Under the pieces are notes generated by a model. It was given only the letters and a program-made list of their open reading frames with translations, had not been told where the DNA came from and searched no databases. Both the position numbers and the translations under genes were made by a program. Shown here one piece after another: positions 9,088 to 17,219 of a stretch of DNA of 64,000 bases. The stretch comes from JAFMJV01 sp963814315 (GTDB lineage Bacteria > Chloroflexota > Limnocylindria > Limnocylindrales > CSP1-4). Each line of letters starts with the position of its first letter. The first letter of the stretch is position 1. The DNA is taken from assembly GCA_963814315.1 (NCBI GenBank), contig CAWFCG010000001.1, positions 434,001 through 498,000 of the forward strand. The letters run 5' to 3'.

Positions 9088-9641
9088 CCGACCCTTGCAG
9101 ACTGAGCCATGCGAGCACAGCTGAAACGCTCTTGGGGGTCAGATCGCGTCGCAGCCCGGGAGACCCGACCCAGCTCTGGACCTCACCGCCACCCGTCAAA
9201 CCTTTCGTCATGACCGAGCCACTGATGGTCTCGGCCACATCGGGGTCCTTGCGAACAACACTCCGGCGGGCTGCGTCGGCTGCTGAGCCAGCCCGTGGAG
9301 GCGCGTCAGTTCTGCTCTAGGACCACCTACAACCCCCCTTGGTGGTCCCGCCACCATGGAACCTGCCCTCGGATACCCTCCATGTCTCGGACGGGCTCCA
9401 CGAGGGTACTTCAAAGCCCCGATTGGAGAGACGACCCTCCCCCCACGGCGCGGCAACCTGCTCTCGAAACACATATCGATTCCGTCAACCCCATCGTCAC
9501 CATCCCCTCGACACCGCCGAGGTCGATGGCCAGTACCTTGGTGGTCAGGTGGTGACGTGCCATCGCTGCCTGGCGCGACCAGCACAGAGTCCATGGTGGG
9601 TGCGGGTGGGCAGGAACAGGCGGATCCATAGCCCGATCGCG
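9088..9641. other. Intergenic stretch, no gene recognised
   Basis: No frame here reads like a protein family I know. An 8-base-pair stem (GGACCACC 9320-9327 / GGTGGTCC 9341-9348) could end transcription from the beta-helix gene. The stretch lies between the cell-surface gene and the promoter at 9642. Confidence 0.5.
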
Positions 9642-9692
9642 TTGACGCGGTATCGGCGGCTGTCTATCATCGGCTAGTCATCGATTATCGAT
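9642..9692 (+). promoter_or_regulatory. Sigma-70-type promoter with a putative operator
   Basis: TTGACG (9642-9647), a 17-base spacer and TATCAT (9665-9670) form a good promoter. Starting nine bases after the -10 box is CATCGATTATCGAT (9679-9692), placed over the expected transcription start. The same 14 bases occur at 17062-17075, in front of the gene that converges on this operon from the other side. A repressor site shared by both units is likely; the regulator is not in this cluster. Confidence 0.6.
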
Positions 9693-9844
9693 GAGCAAGT
9701 CGCGTGGTTGCTGGCCACCGACCGGGGCATTCTATTCGAGTCGACTGCACACGAGAGGGACCTCCTCGCGCCAACTGCGGAAGCAAAGGTGACTACCGCC
9801 TACCCAAGTGCGGCAGAGCGCCACAAGTGAATGGAGAGGTGTGG

Positions 9845-10558
9845 ATGTCAGAAGCGTTCTCATTTGACCTCGATACGATCCTGAATCGGGAGTATCCAGG
9901 AACCGAGCACATCGACCCGAAGCGGACTGCGCTCATCGTGGTTGACATGCAGGGATTCTTCCTGGAGCCAGGCCAGCCTGCGTACCTTCCGGGAGGCGAT
10001 GGCTCCCCATCAGCAGAGACGGTCGTCGAGAACTCAGTCAAGGCGGTTGACCTTTGCCGGCGTCATGGGATCCAGGTGATCTGGTCCCGATGGGGTCTGA
10101 GGGGCGACGGCTGGGACGTCGGGCGCTGGGGGCCCAAGTGGCCGGTCTGGCACGCCGGGAAGCCCGAGGGTCCAAGTTGGGAGAATCCAGCGATTGAGAT
10201 CGTCGATGCGCTCCAGCCGGGTCCCAATGAGCCAGTGTTCGACAAGAGCAGGTATTCCTCGTTCTGGGGTACGCCCCTCGACACCTTCCTGCAGCACATC
10301 CCTGACGTCGACACCCTGATCATCATCGGTGTCACCACCAACTTCTGCGTCCGCTACACGGTCGAAGATGCCTTCTCGAAGGACTATGCCGTCGTCGTTC
10401 TTGCGGACTGCACGACGGCCACCAATGATCCTATCCAGGCTGAGGTCCCCGGAAGCGGACAGTACATCGCGGCGCTCAGGGACTTCTCCATCGGCCTTGG
10501 TGACGTCTGGACGCTTGCTGAGTTGGAGCAGGATCTGGAGGGATCGCACAATGGATAA
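9845..10558 (+). CDS. Isochorismatase-like cysteine hydrolase (amidohydrolase)
   Basis: The 237-residue enzyme is of the isochorismatase-like superfamily, which hydrolyses amide, ureido or carbamoyl compounds with an Asp-Lys-Cys triad. The triad is visible: Asp in ALIVVDMQGFF, Lys in VFDKSRYSSFWGTPL and Cys in GVTTNFCVRYT. The start at 9845 has GGAGAGG nine bases upstream. The open frame extends further upstream but without such a site. Its stop overlaps the start of the transporter's binding protein, so the enzyme is co-expressed with a urea/amide-type ABC importer and probably acts on the imported compound. Known relatives include biuret hydrolase, N-carbamoylsarcosine amidase and ureidoacrylate hydrolase. 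The exact substrate is open. Confidence 0.8.
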   Translation: MSEAFSFDLDTILNREYPGTEHIDPKRTALIVVDMQGFFLEPGQPAYLPGGDGSPSAETVVENSVKAVDLCRRHGIQVIWSRWGLRGDGWDVGRWGPKWPVWHAGKPEGPSWENPAIEIVDALQPGPNEPVFDKSRYSSFWGTPLDTFLQHIPDVDTLIIIGVTTNFCVRYTVEDAFSKDYAVVVLADCTTATNDPIQAEVPGSGQYIAALRDFSIGLGDVWTLAELEQDLEGSHNG

Positions 10559-11798
10559 CCGCATACAGGAAGGTACAAACTTGACTACGTCAAACCAGTC
10601 GACAACCGCTCGGTTCGGACCTCTCCGAGCGAGCCTGCTCCTGCGGGCAACGGCAGCCTTGATGGCGGTCGCTATCGCCAGCCCGCTCACGGCCGTGGCC
10701 CAGGACGGAGACCCCGTCAAGATCGGTGGTCTCTTCCACCTGACCGGTGTCGGTCAGATCTGGGGGCCTTTGCAGGAACAGCCAGCCATCCTTGCGGTGG
10801 AAGAGATCAATGCCGCGGGCGGCGTTCTCGGACGGCCCTTGGAGCTGATCTCCGAGGATGACCAGACCAATCCCGACGTGACGGTGCAGAAGGGTACCAA
10901 GCTCGTGCTCGATGACGAGGTCGAGGCACTCTTCGGTCTGGTCTACTCCAGCACCCGTTCCGCCGTAGCCGCGAACGTGGCGGCACGATACAAGGTGCCC
11001 TACTTCTACCCGACCTACAGTGAGGGCGGCGTTTGCGGACGCTACTTCGTCAACCTTGGCGCTCTGCCGAACCAGCAGCTGGACTTCTTCATCCCGTACC
11101 TCATGGACCGATACGGGCCTAGCTTCTACTTCGTCGGCCAAGACTATGTGTGGCCGCGCGAATCGATCGAATACAGCACGCAGCTCATCGAGTCACTCGG
11201 CGGCACCGTCGTCGGTACCGAGTTCGTGCCGATCGGTGGGACGACCGACTGGGGCCCAATCATGGGCCGGATCCGAGATGCAGACCCTGACATCTATTTC
11301 CCGTTCACCGGCGGTGACGATCTAATCACCGGCCTCCGCCAGTTCTATGACTTCGGGTTGAACGAGGACATCGCGATCGCGAGCACGCTGCTCGACGAGT
11401 CCTTCATCCCTGCGATCCCTGAAGACGCTCGTGGAGGATTCGCGACAGCGGCATCCTACTTCATGGGTCTCGATACGCCCGAGAACATGGCGTTCCTGGA
11501 CAGTTTCCGAGCGCGCTGGGGCGAGGATGCCATCGTGACCAATATCGGCGAGGCGACCTACGACAGCATCCACCTGTGGGCAGAGGCCGTCGAGAAGGCT
11601 GGCAGCCTTGACAAGGAGGCCGTCATCGACGCGTTGCCGTCAGTCTCGTTCGCCGCCCCGCAGGGTGAGATCTCCATCCAGGAGGGCAGCAACCATGCGG
11701 TCCTCCGTTCGCTCATCGCAGAGACGCGGGCTGATGGGACGTTTGAGGTGATCGAGGACTTCGGTCTCGTCGAACCACTGTCGGGCTGCGAGATCTGA
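10551..11798 (+). CDS. Urea/amide-type ABC transporter substrate-binding protein
   Basis: The product is a 415-residue exported binding protein of the Peripla_BP_5 (UrtA/FmdD/AmiC) group. After an N-terminal signal (LLLRATAALMAVAIASPLTA ... VAQ) come the hallmarks VKIGGLFHLTGVGQIWGPLQ, NAAGGVLGRPLELISEDDQ and NPDVTVQKGTKLVLDDEVEA, then FYFVGQDYVWPRE, a segment very like UrtA (VGSDYVFPRT). ATG 10551 overlaps the upstream stop (ATGGATAA) and has GGAGGG upstream. It captures the substrate outside the membrane for the permeases encoded after the hairpin at 11876. The UrtA-like features favour a small amide or urea derivative over a branched-chain amino acid. Confidence 0.85.
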   Translation: MDNRIQEGTNLTTSNQSTTARFGPLRASLLLRATAALMAVAIASPLTAVAQDGDPVKIGGLFHLTGVGQIWGPLQEQPAILAVEEINAAGGVLGRPLELISEDDQTNPDVTVQKGTKLVLDDEVEALFGLVYSSTRSAVAANVAARYKVPYFYPTYSEGGVCGRYFVNLGALPNQQLDFFIPYLMDRYGPSFYFVGQDYVWPRESIEYSTQLIESLGGTVVGTEFVPIGGTTDWGPIMGRIRDADPDIYFPFTGGDDLITGLRQFYDFGLNEDIAIASTLLDESFIPAIPEDARGGFATAASYFMGLDTPENMAFLDSFRARWGEDAIVTNIGEATYDSIHLWAEAVEKAGSLDKEAVIDALPSVSFAAPQGEISIQEGSNHAVLRSLIAETRADGTFEVIEDFGLVEPLSGCEI

Positions 11799-11875
11799 AC
11801 CCCGTCAACCAGCCTCAAGTTCTCAGGTGAACATCACGGCGTCTGTTCTTCGGGAGCGAACCTGATGCAACGCCG

Positions 11876-11915
11876 AGAGCGCGGTCGATCACCCTTCGGA
11901 GGTCGACCGCGCTCT
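11876..11915 (+). terminator. Strong hairpin between binding-protein and permease genes
   Basis: A 13-base-pair perfect stem (11876-11888 with 11903-11915) and a 14-base loop are followed by TCCCTT. Its place after the binding-protein gene and before the permeases suggests partial termination or mRNA protection, giving more binding protein than membrane subunits, as in many ABC operons. Confidence 0.65.
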
Positions 11916-11947
11916 TCCCTTGAGCCCGCTGCTGGTGATCTCGACTG

Positions 11948-12805
11948 ATGGACACAGCGATCTTCCAAGCCCTCAACAGCGGAACGCTCATCGCGATCCT
12001 ATTCCTTGTGTCACTGGGCCTCGTGATCACGTTCGGCCTGATGGGCATCATCAATCTCGCCCATGGCGAGTTCTTCATGCTCGGTGCCTATACCGTGGCC
12101 ATCAGTACGGAGGCCGGCGTCCCGCTCGTGGTGGCGCTTGTTGCGGCCCCGTTCGTCGTCGGCGCGCTCGGCATAGCCATCGAGCGGACCGTCGTCCGTC
12201 GCCTATACCTGCGGCCCCTGGACACGCTCCTGGCCACGTGGGGACTCAGCCTCGTGATCCGACAAGTCGTCACGATCGTCTTCGGGGCACGGCAGCGGGG
12301 AACCGATGCACTGTTCTCGGGGACCGTCTCGGTGGCAGGCGTCGAATACCCCGTCTACCGCATCTTCATCATGGTCATGGCGCTCCTGGTGGGCGCGGGT
12401 TTCTACTGGATCGTGTTCCGCTCTGACTTCGGGGTCAAACTCCGTGCGGTCATCCGGAACCGCGAGATGGCAAGCGCGCTTGGTGTCGACTCACGTCGTA
12501 TCGACGCTTTGACCTTCGCTGGTGGTGCCGGTGTGGCGGCCTTTGCCGGAGCCATCATCTCGCCGTTGGGCACGGTCAATCCGAACATGGGACTGCCGTG
12601 GCTCATCGACTCGTTCCTCGTCGTCATCGTTGGTGGCGACTCCGCCCTGGGGCCAGCCGTTGGCGCGATCTTCGTCGGCGGCGCTGAGTCCACCTTGTCC
12701 TTCTTCATGCAGCCGGTGACGGCATCGATGCTCGTGTTGCTCATCGCCATCGTCGCACTGAGGTTCCGGCCCCAGGGACTCGCTGGTGGACGCCGCCGAA
12801 CATGA
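11948..12805 (+). CDS. Branched-chain/urea-type ABC permease (LivH/UrtB-like)
   Basis: This 285-residue membrane protein has about eight hydrophobic segments and the LivH family opening GLVITFGLMGIINLAHGEFF, an ankle typical of these permeases (the INxAHGEF motif). A cytoplasmic loop (FGVKLRAVIRNREMASALGV) carries the EAA-like contact to the ATPases. It forms a channel heterodimer with the next gene product and imports the compound caught by the binding protein. The downstream gene overlaps its end by 20 bases, indicating coupled translation. Confidence 0.85.
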   Translation: MDTAIFQALNSGTLIAILFLVSLGLVITFGLMGIINLAHGEFFMLGAYTVAISTEAGVPLVVALVAAPFVVGALGIAIERTVVRRLYLRPLDTLLATWGLSLVIRQVVTIVFGARQRGTDALFSGTVSVAGVEYPVYRIFIMVMALLVGAGFYWIVFRSDFGVKLRAVIRNREMASALGVDSRRIDALTFAGGAGVAAFAGAIISPLGTVNPNMGLPWLIDSFLVVIVGGDSALGPAVGAIFVGGAESTLSFFMQPVTASMLVLLIAIVALRFRPQGLAGGRRRT

Positions 12806-13832
12806 ACGTCGAGACAGTCGCGAGCCGAGCGAACGAGCGTTGACACCGAACCGGCGCCGCGTCGTCGCCATATTGGCGGTGGCGGCCGTGGCGGTGTTCC
12901 TGCCCGAGCTGCTCACCGGCTATACGCTGGGTTTGGCGACCCGATTCATGATCTTCAGCATCCTCGCGATCAGCCTTGATCTCCTCTGGGGCTATGGCGG
13001 GGTCGTCAGCTTCGGCCACGCGTTGTTCTTCGGGCTCGGTGCCTATGCGGTGGCGATCACCTTGACGAACATCGGCGGAGTCGGCGGGACCCTCGTCGCG
13101 CTTGTCCTCGGTATGGCGATCCCCGGCCTGCTGGCCCTTGGGCTGGGACTCTTCCTGTTCTACTCGAAGGTCTCGGGTGTCTACTTCGGCATCGTCACGC
13201 TGGCACTGACCGTGGTGTTCGAAACTCTCGCGATCGTGAGTCGAGACCTCACCGGGGGACTCGACGGGCTGTACGGATTCGAGATACCCACCATCTGGCT
13301 CCCGGGCGTTGGTGTCGTGGAGCTGTGGGGTTCGCTCAACCCGTTCTACGCAGCCCTGGTCGGTTTGATGGTCGCGTTCGTCATCGCCCGCTGGGTCACA
13401 GGGTCTTCTTTCGGAGTGACGATCAAGGCCATCCGGGACGACGAAGCGCGCGTCGAGATGCTGGGCTACAACGTCGCGTTCATCAAGACCGTGCTGCTCG
13501 TCATGGCTTGCATGATGGCTGGCTTCGCGGGTTCCCTCTACACCACTATCGGGTTCGTGTCCCCCGCGCTCCTCGGCGTCTTCTTCTCGACGCAGGTCCT
13601 GGTCTGGGTGGGGATCGGCGGACGCGCCACCATCATCGGTCCGATCCTCGGGACCATCCTGGTCGGCATCCTTGAAACGTATCTGAGTGACCAGTATCAG
13701 GACATCTGGCCGCTCTTCGTGGGCCTCACGTTCCTCGCCGTCGTCCTCTTCTGGCCGAGCGGCCTGTATCCCCTCCTGCTGGATGCCATTTCACGTCTAT
13801 CTTCCATGCGGTCGAAGGCTCAAGCTTCATGA
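12786..13832 (+). CDS. Branched-chain/urea-type ABC permease (LivM/UrtC-like)
   Basis: The 348-residue permease is of the LivM/UrtC type: an N-terminal hydrophilic leader, then hydrophobic helices with the family motif LDLLWGYGGVVSFGHALFFG and the loop GVTIKAIRDDEARVEMLGYN. GTG 12786 lies inside the end of the preceding gene; TTG 12840 is another possible start, since the first 18 residues are poorly conserved-looking. It pairs with the LivH-like subunit. Its stop overlaps the next gene start (ATGA). Confidence 0.85.
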   Translation: MDAAEHERRDSREPSERALTPNRRRVVAILAVAAVAVFLPELLTGYTLGLATRFMIFSILAISLDLLWGYGGVVSFGHALFFGLGAYAVAITLTNIGGVGGTLVALVLGMAIPGLLALGLGLFLFYSKVSGVYFGIVTLALTVVFETLAIVSRDLTGGLDGLYGFEIPTIWLPGVGVVELWGSLNPFYAALVGLMVAFVIARWVTGSSFGVTIKAIRDDEARVEMLGYNVAFIKTVLLVMACMMAGFAGSLYTTIGFVSPALLGVFFSTQVLVWVGIGGRATIIGPILGTILVGILETYLSDQYQDIWPLFVGLTFLAVVLFWPSGLYPLLLDAISRLSSMRSKAQAS

Positions 13833-14596
13833 CGAGCACGACCTCTGGTGACACGGTCCTTTCCGCCGCAGGCCTGCACAAACACTTCGGTGGCGTCGCA
13901 GCGCTCGACGATTTCTCGATCTCCGTTGCGAGTCAGGAGATCCGATGCATCGTCGGGCCGAACGGTGCTGGCAAGTCGACGCTCTTCAAGGTCCTCGCGG
14001 GCCTTGAACGAGCTGATACAGGCGGCGTGCACATCCTTGGGCAAGATACGACCAAGCTACCTGCCCGGGAGGTCGCGCGCCTGGGTGTCGCCACCAAGCT
14101 GCAGACACCTCGGATCTTTCCCTCGCTGACCGTGCGTGAGCACCTTGGTCTGGCGGCCAGATCACAGCACCGTGTGCATCAGCTGCTCGGCCTGAGCCGC
14201 AACGATGTGGTCCACGTCGATGAACTGGTGGACGAGCTGCTCACCGACCTCGGTCTGGCCGATTCCCAGAGCCGGCTCGCGGATGAGTTGAGCCACGGCG
14301 AGAGCCAATGGTTGGAGATCGTGATGATGCTCTCGACCCGGCCGAAGATCCTCCTGCTCGATGAGCCGGGCGCCGGGATGGCGCAGGAAGAGAAGGCGCG
14401 CACCGTGTCGCTGCTCCGTCGACTGGCTGAGACGGTGACCATGGTCGTGATCGAGCATGACCTCGCCTTCGTCCAGCTGATCGCACACAAGGTCATGGTC
14501 ATGCACCGCGGCAGACTCCTGACCGAGGGCTCATTCGATGAGATCTCGACGAACGAGGAGGTCCGTCGCGTCTACCTCGGGACGGGCGAACCATGA
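13829..14596 (+). CDS. ABC ATPase, LivG/UrtD-like
   Basis: The 255-residue ATPase has Walker A (GPNGAGKSTLFKVLAG, about residue 43), a signature region LSHGESQWLEI and Walker B ILLLDEPGAGM, followed by the H-loop VVIEHD. LSHG-x-x-QWLEI in place of the usual LSGGQ is typical of UrtD subunits of urea transporters, which supports the urea/amide assignment of the whole cluster. It energises transport together with the next gene product. Starts and stops overlap by four bases on both sides. Confidence 0.88.
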   Translation: MTSTTSGDTVLSAAGLHKHFGGVAALDDFSISVASQEIRCIVGPNGAGKSTLFKVLAGLERADTGGVHILGQDTTKLPAREVARLGVATKLQTPRIFPSLTVREHLGLAARSQHRVHQLLGLSRNDVVHVDELVDELLTDLGLADSQSRLADELSHGESQWLEIVMMLSTRPKILLLDEPGAGMAQEEKARTVSLLRRLAETVTMVVIEHDLAFVQLIAHKVMVMHRGRLLTEGSFDEISTNEEVRRVYLGTGEP

Positions 14597-15342
14597 GCCT
14601 CCTCAAGGCCGAGCATGTCCGCTCCGGGTACGGCACCGTCATGATTTGCAACGATGCCCACCTTGAGGTCGACCCGGGCGAGGCGGTCGTAGTCCTGGGC
14701 AGGAACGGCGTGGGCAAGTCGACACTCCTCAAGACCATCCTTGGGCTTGTCCCGCTAAAGTCCGGCTCCGTGACATTCGAGGGTCAGGACGTGTCTTATT
14801 GGCGGCCAGACCGGATCGCCCGCGCGGGCGTGGGCTACGTCCCTCAGGGCCGCTTGCTTTTCGGCGACCTGAGCGTTCGCGACAACCTGAGGATCGGCTC
14901 CATCGCGCGCACAGGGAAGATGGAGGAACCGAGCGAAGACATCCTCGGCTACTTCCCGGTGCTGCGCGATCGCATGCGGCAGAGCGCGGGCACACTCAGC
15001 GGGGGCGAGCAGCAGATGGTCGCTGTGGCTCGCGTCCTGATGGCGCGCCCGAAACTCCTTGTCTGCGATGAACCCTCGGAGGGTATCCAACCCAGCATCA
15101 TCGATGAGCTCGGGAGGATCCTTCGGGCAGCCAGCGCCGAGCTCGGCACCGCCATCCTGCTGGTCGAGCAGAACATCCATCTTGCGAAGTCGTTGGCATC
15201 CCGCGGCTACGTCATCGACGGCGGTGCCGTCGTCAAGGAGGGCACCATCGATGAGATCACATCCGATGAGTCCCTTGGGCGGCACATCGCATTCTCCGAG
15301 ATGGCAAAGTCCAAGCAGGGCGGAACGATAGAACAGAAGTAA
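14593..15342 (+). CDS. ABC ATPase, LivF/UrtE-like
   Basis: The 249-residue ATPase shows Walker A (GRNGVGKSTLLKTILG), the signature LSGGEQQMVAVARVL and Walker B LLVCDEPSEGIQPSII. The strings VPQGR and EPSEGIQPSII match UrtE closely (VPQGR, EPTEGIQPSII). This is the last intact gene of the transporter operon. Its C-terminal tail is short and basic/polar (MAKSKQGGTIEQK). Confidence 0.88.
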   Translation: MSLLKAEHVRSGYGTVMICNDAHLEVDPGEAVVVLGRNGVGKSTLLKTILGLVPLKSGSVTFEGQDVSYWRPDRIARAGVGYVPQGRLLFGDLSVRDNLRIGSIARTGKMEEPSEDILGYFPVLRDRMRQSAGTLSGGEQQMVAVARVLMARPKLLVCDEPSEGIQPSIIDELGRILRAASAELGTAILLVEQNIHLAKSLASRGYVIDGGAVVKEGTIDEITSDESLGRHIAFSEMAKSKQGGTIEQK

Positions 15343-15355
15343 GCTCGAAGAGCGG

Positions 15356-15640
15356 GTGCGGGCTGCCAACCTGCGCGCTCTCGGCGGCCGCGTCGTCGAG
15401 AGCGGTGTGTGTGTTCGGGACGGATCTCTCTACCGTTCGACCGCACCAGTGAGCCTGACGACGGAGCAAGTCTCGAGTTTCGCGAAGATGGGCCTCCGGT
15501 CCGTCTCGATCTGCGAAGCGGCCCTGAGCCGGACGTCGGCGAGTCAGGCACGGCGGACCACAACCCGCTGGGTGGTGTCAACACGGATGAACTCGAGCGG
15601 GCCATTGATAGGGATCGGATCCTGACCTCAGTGGCTTGGG
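15356..15640 (+). pseudogene. Tyrosine-protein-phosphatase-like N-terminal fragment, frameshifted
   Basis: Just after the last transporter gene the plus strand reads NLRALGGRVVESG ... DGSLYRSTAPVSLTTEQVSS and KMGLRSV, then in a second frame RLDLRSGPEPDVGE. Joined, this is the opening of Y_phosphatase3-type enzymes (N-x-R-D-LGG ... G-x-x-YRS ... GLRTVIDLRS-x-x-E). The catalytic P-loop (HCxxGKDRTG) is missing and the frame breaks near 15505. It is a dead remnant or, less likely, a badly sequenced gene start. Confidence 0.5.
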
Positions 15641-15677
15641 CCAAGTCATCTTTCAGGAGCGCGAATGGGGGACATCA

Positions 15678-15706
15678 AGCCCACGGGCGGTTCGCACCCG
15701 TGGGCT
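15678..15706. terminator. Bidirectional terminator between convergent units
   Basis: A perfect 10-base-pair stem (AGCCCACGGG / CCCGTGGGCT) with a 9-base loop separates the plus-strand transporter operon from the minus-strand hydrolase gene that ends at 15781. Confidence 0.65.
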
Positions 15707-15780
15707 CGAGGTTCAAGGGCTGCAGGGCGATCGGACCTTTGAGGAGCCCAAGCGGCAGCGATAGGACTCCGGTCGCGGGC

Positions 15781-16920
15781 CTACCTCGAGTAGGCGCTCC
15801 AGGGGTTGTCCTGCATGAGCTTGGTGATGAGCTCGTCGGAGAAGCCAGCCTCTCGCATGGCAGGCACGAACTCCCCTGGCACCATGCTGTAGTCACCGGC
15901 GTAGTCCCCGACCATCGTCAGGACGCCATCGACCTCCTGGAGCTCGAAGCCGGCAGGCTCACCCGGGTCGTACCAGCCGGTGTCGGAGCCGATTAGGAGG
16001 CGATCCTCGAAGCCGGCATCGACGAACTGCTTGATCCGCTCGATGTTGTCCGAGTAGCCGGCGTACGTCCCACCCCAGAAGGGGCTGCCGATCGAATCGA
16101 GACTGAGATAGGCCCCCCGCTCAAGCGCAGCCATGAGGTAGTCCATGCCCGAGTCCACACCGACGACATCCGCCAGCTCGGTCGGTGAACCGGCGGCGCC
16201 AGCTTCGACCCCGGCGTGGATCCAGATGAAACGCTGCTCGTCGAGCGGGCAGCCGAAGCTCTCGAGGGCGTCCATGACCGCGAGAGCCGTCGGACCCGCG
16301 GAGGAACCCCAGAGTGCGATATGGCTGCCTATGGCCGCCCCGGTCTCCTGACCCACGATGCAGGCGGCCTCGAGGATCTTGCGTTCCGTCAGCGTCATGC
16401 CGGTGCCGTTCTGTGAGATCTTGATCCAGCCGGCGGGGACGTCGGTGTCGCCGACGCCGGACTCGAGTTCTTCGCGGAAGAAGTCAGCGATCTCATCGAC
16501 CGAGGCGTCGGAGACCCACTCGGGCATGAACGGCTCGCGGTAGATGCCCGTGACCATCATCGTGGGTAGCTCGGCACGGTCGGCGGCGTACTTGATGATG
16601 TCGGGCCGCGCACCGACGCCGAGGGGCGTGGGGTCGACGAATGTGCCGATGCCGAGCGCCTTGGCATCCTCCAACCACGGGCCGATCACCTGGTACACCG
16701 TCTCGGGATCGGCGTCTACGTATGCGATCGGAGGGTTGGCACCGTATTCCACGAGCATGTGCTGATGCGCCAGGACATCGCCGATCTGATCCCTGGCGAG
16801 CGGTCCGGCGGTGGTGTAGAAGACCGGCCTGTCAGCGTCCTGGGCGGTGACACCGCTGCCAGGCACCACCGACATCAACAGGGCCGCTCCCGCAACGCCC
16901 GCCATCCGAAATGATCCCAT
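15781..16920 (-). CDS. Secreted phosphotriesterase-family metal hydrolase
   Basis: The 379-residue product has a signal peptide (VAGAALLMSVVPGSGVTAQ) and the metal site of the phosphotriesterase/amidohydrolase family: HxH in LAHQHMLVEYG, a bridging Lys in GWIKISQNG, His in IGSHIALWG and IWIHAGVE, and Asp in LLIGSDTGWY. Family members hydrolyse lactones, phosphotriesters or amides. ATG 16920 has GAGAGG nine bases upstream. It faces the amide-transport operon, and its promoter region carries the same 14-base motif, so it probably acts outside the membrane on a precursor of the imported compound. The substrate is unknown. Confidence 0.8.
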   Translation of the reverse strand: MGSFRMAGVAGAALLMSVVPGSGVTAQDADRPVFYTTAGPLARDQIGDVLAHQHMLVEYGANPPIAYVDADPETVYQVIGPWLEDAKALGIGTFVDPTPLGVGARPDIIKYAADRAELPTMMVTGIYREPFMPEWVSDASVDEIADFFREELESGVGDTDVPAGWIKISQNGTGMTLTERKILEAACIVGQETGAAIGSHIALWGSSAGPTALAVMDALESFGCPLDEQRFIWIHAGVEAGAAGSPTELADVVGVDSGMDYLMAALERGAYLSLDSIGSPFWGGTYAGYSDNIERIKQFVDAGFEDRLLIGSDTGWYDPGEPAGFELQEVDGVLTMVGDYAGDYSMVPGEFVPAMREAGFSDELITKLMQDNPWSAYSR

Positions 16921-17061
16921 CGCTGCCACCTCTCTTGCTGCATGACGCCTGTCTCCGGCATCCAGCGACCGTTCCTGCGGATCGGTGTTTGGATCGGTCC
17001 CCCCGTCGTCATCTACGGTGAGCCACTCCAGGGGTCCAGCCGCAGGGCAGTGAAGCTACAG

Positions 17062-17075
17062 CATCGATTATCGAT
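17062..17075 (-). promoter_or_regulatory. Second copy of the CATCGATTATCGAT operator candidate
   Basis: The 14 bases are identical to 9679-9692 and lie about 140 bases upstream of the hydrolase start. On the minus strand TAGACA could be a -35 box, 17 bases before a poor -10 (TAGCTT), with the motif filling the spacer. ATCGAT-T-ATCGAT is both a direct repeat and nearly palindromic, as expected for a dimeric regulator. Confidence 0.5.
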
Positions 17076-17219
17076 TGTCTAGGTATTAGATTCAGCCCGC
17101 TCCGATCCTGACGAAGCCGAGCCGTCGGTCGACTCACAGAGGCATTCCCGTGGTGAGCGGGCCACCTTGTCACGCTGACCACCAAGGCGATCCGGTGTCC
17201 ATTGACCCTGGGGGCACAC

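Noticed and set aside
10551..15342. Calling the importer a branched-chain amino acid system
   Set aside because: Family folds fit, but UrtD- and UrtE-type signatures, the UrtA-like binding protein and the linked amidohydrolase make a urea/amide substrate more likely.
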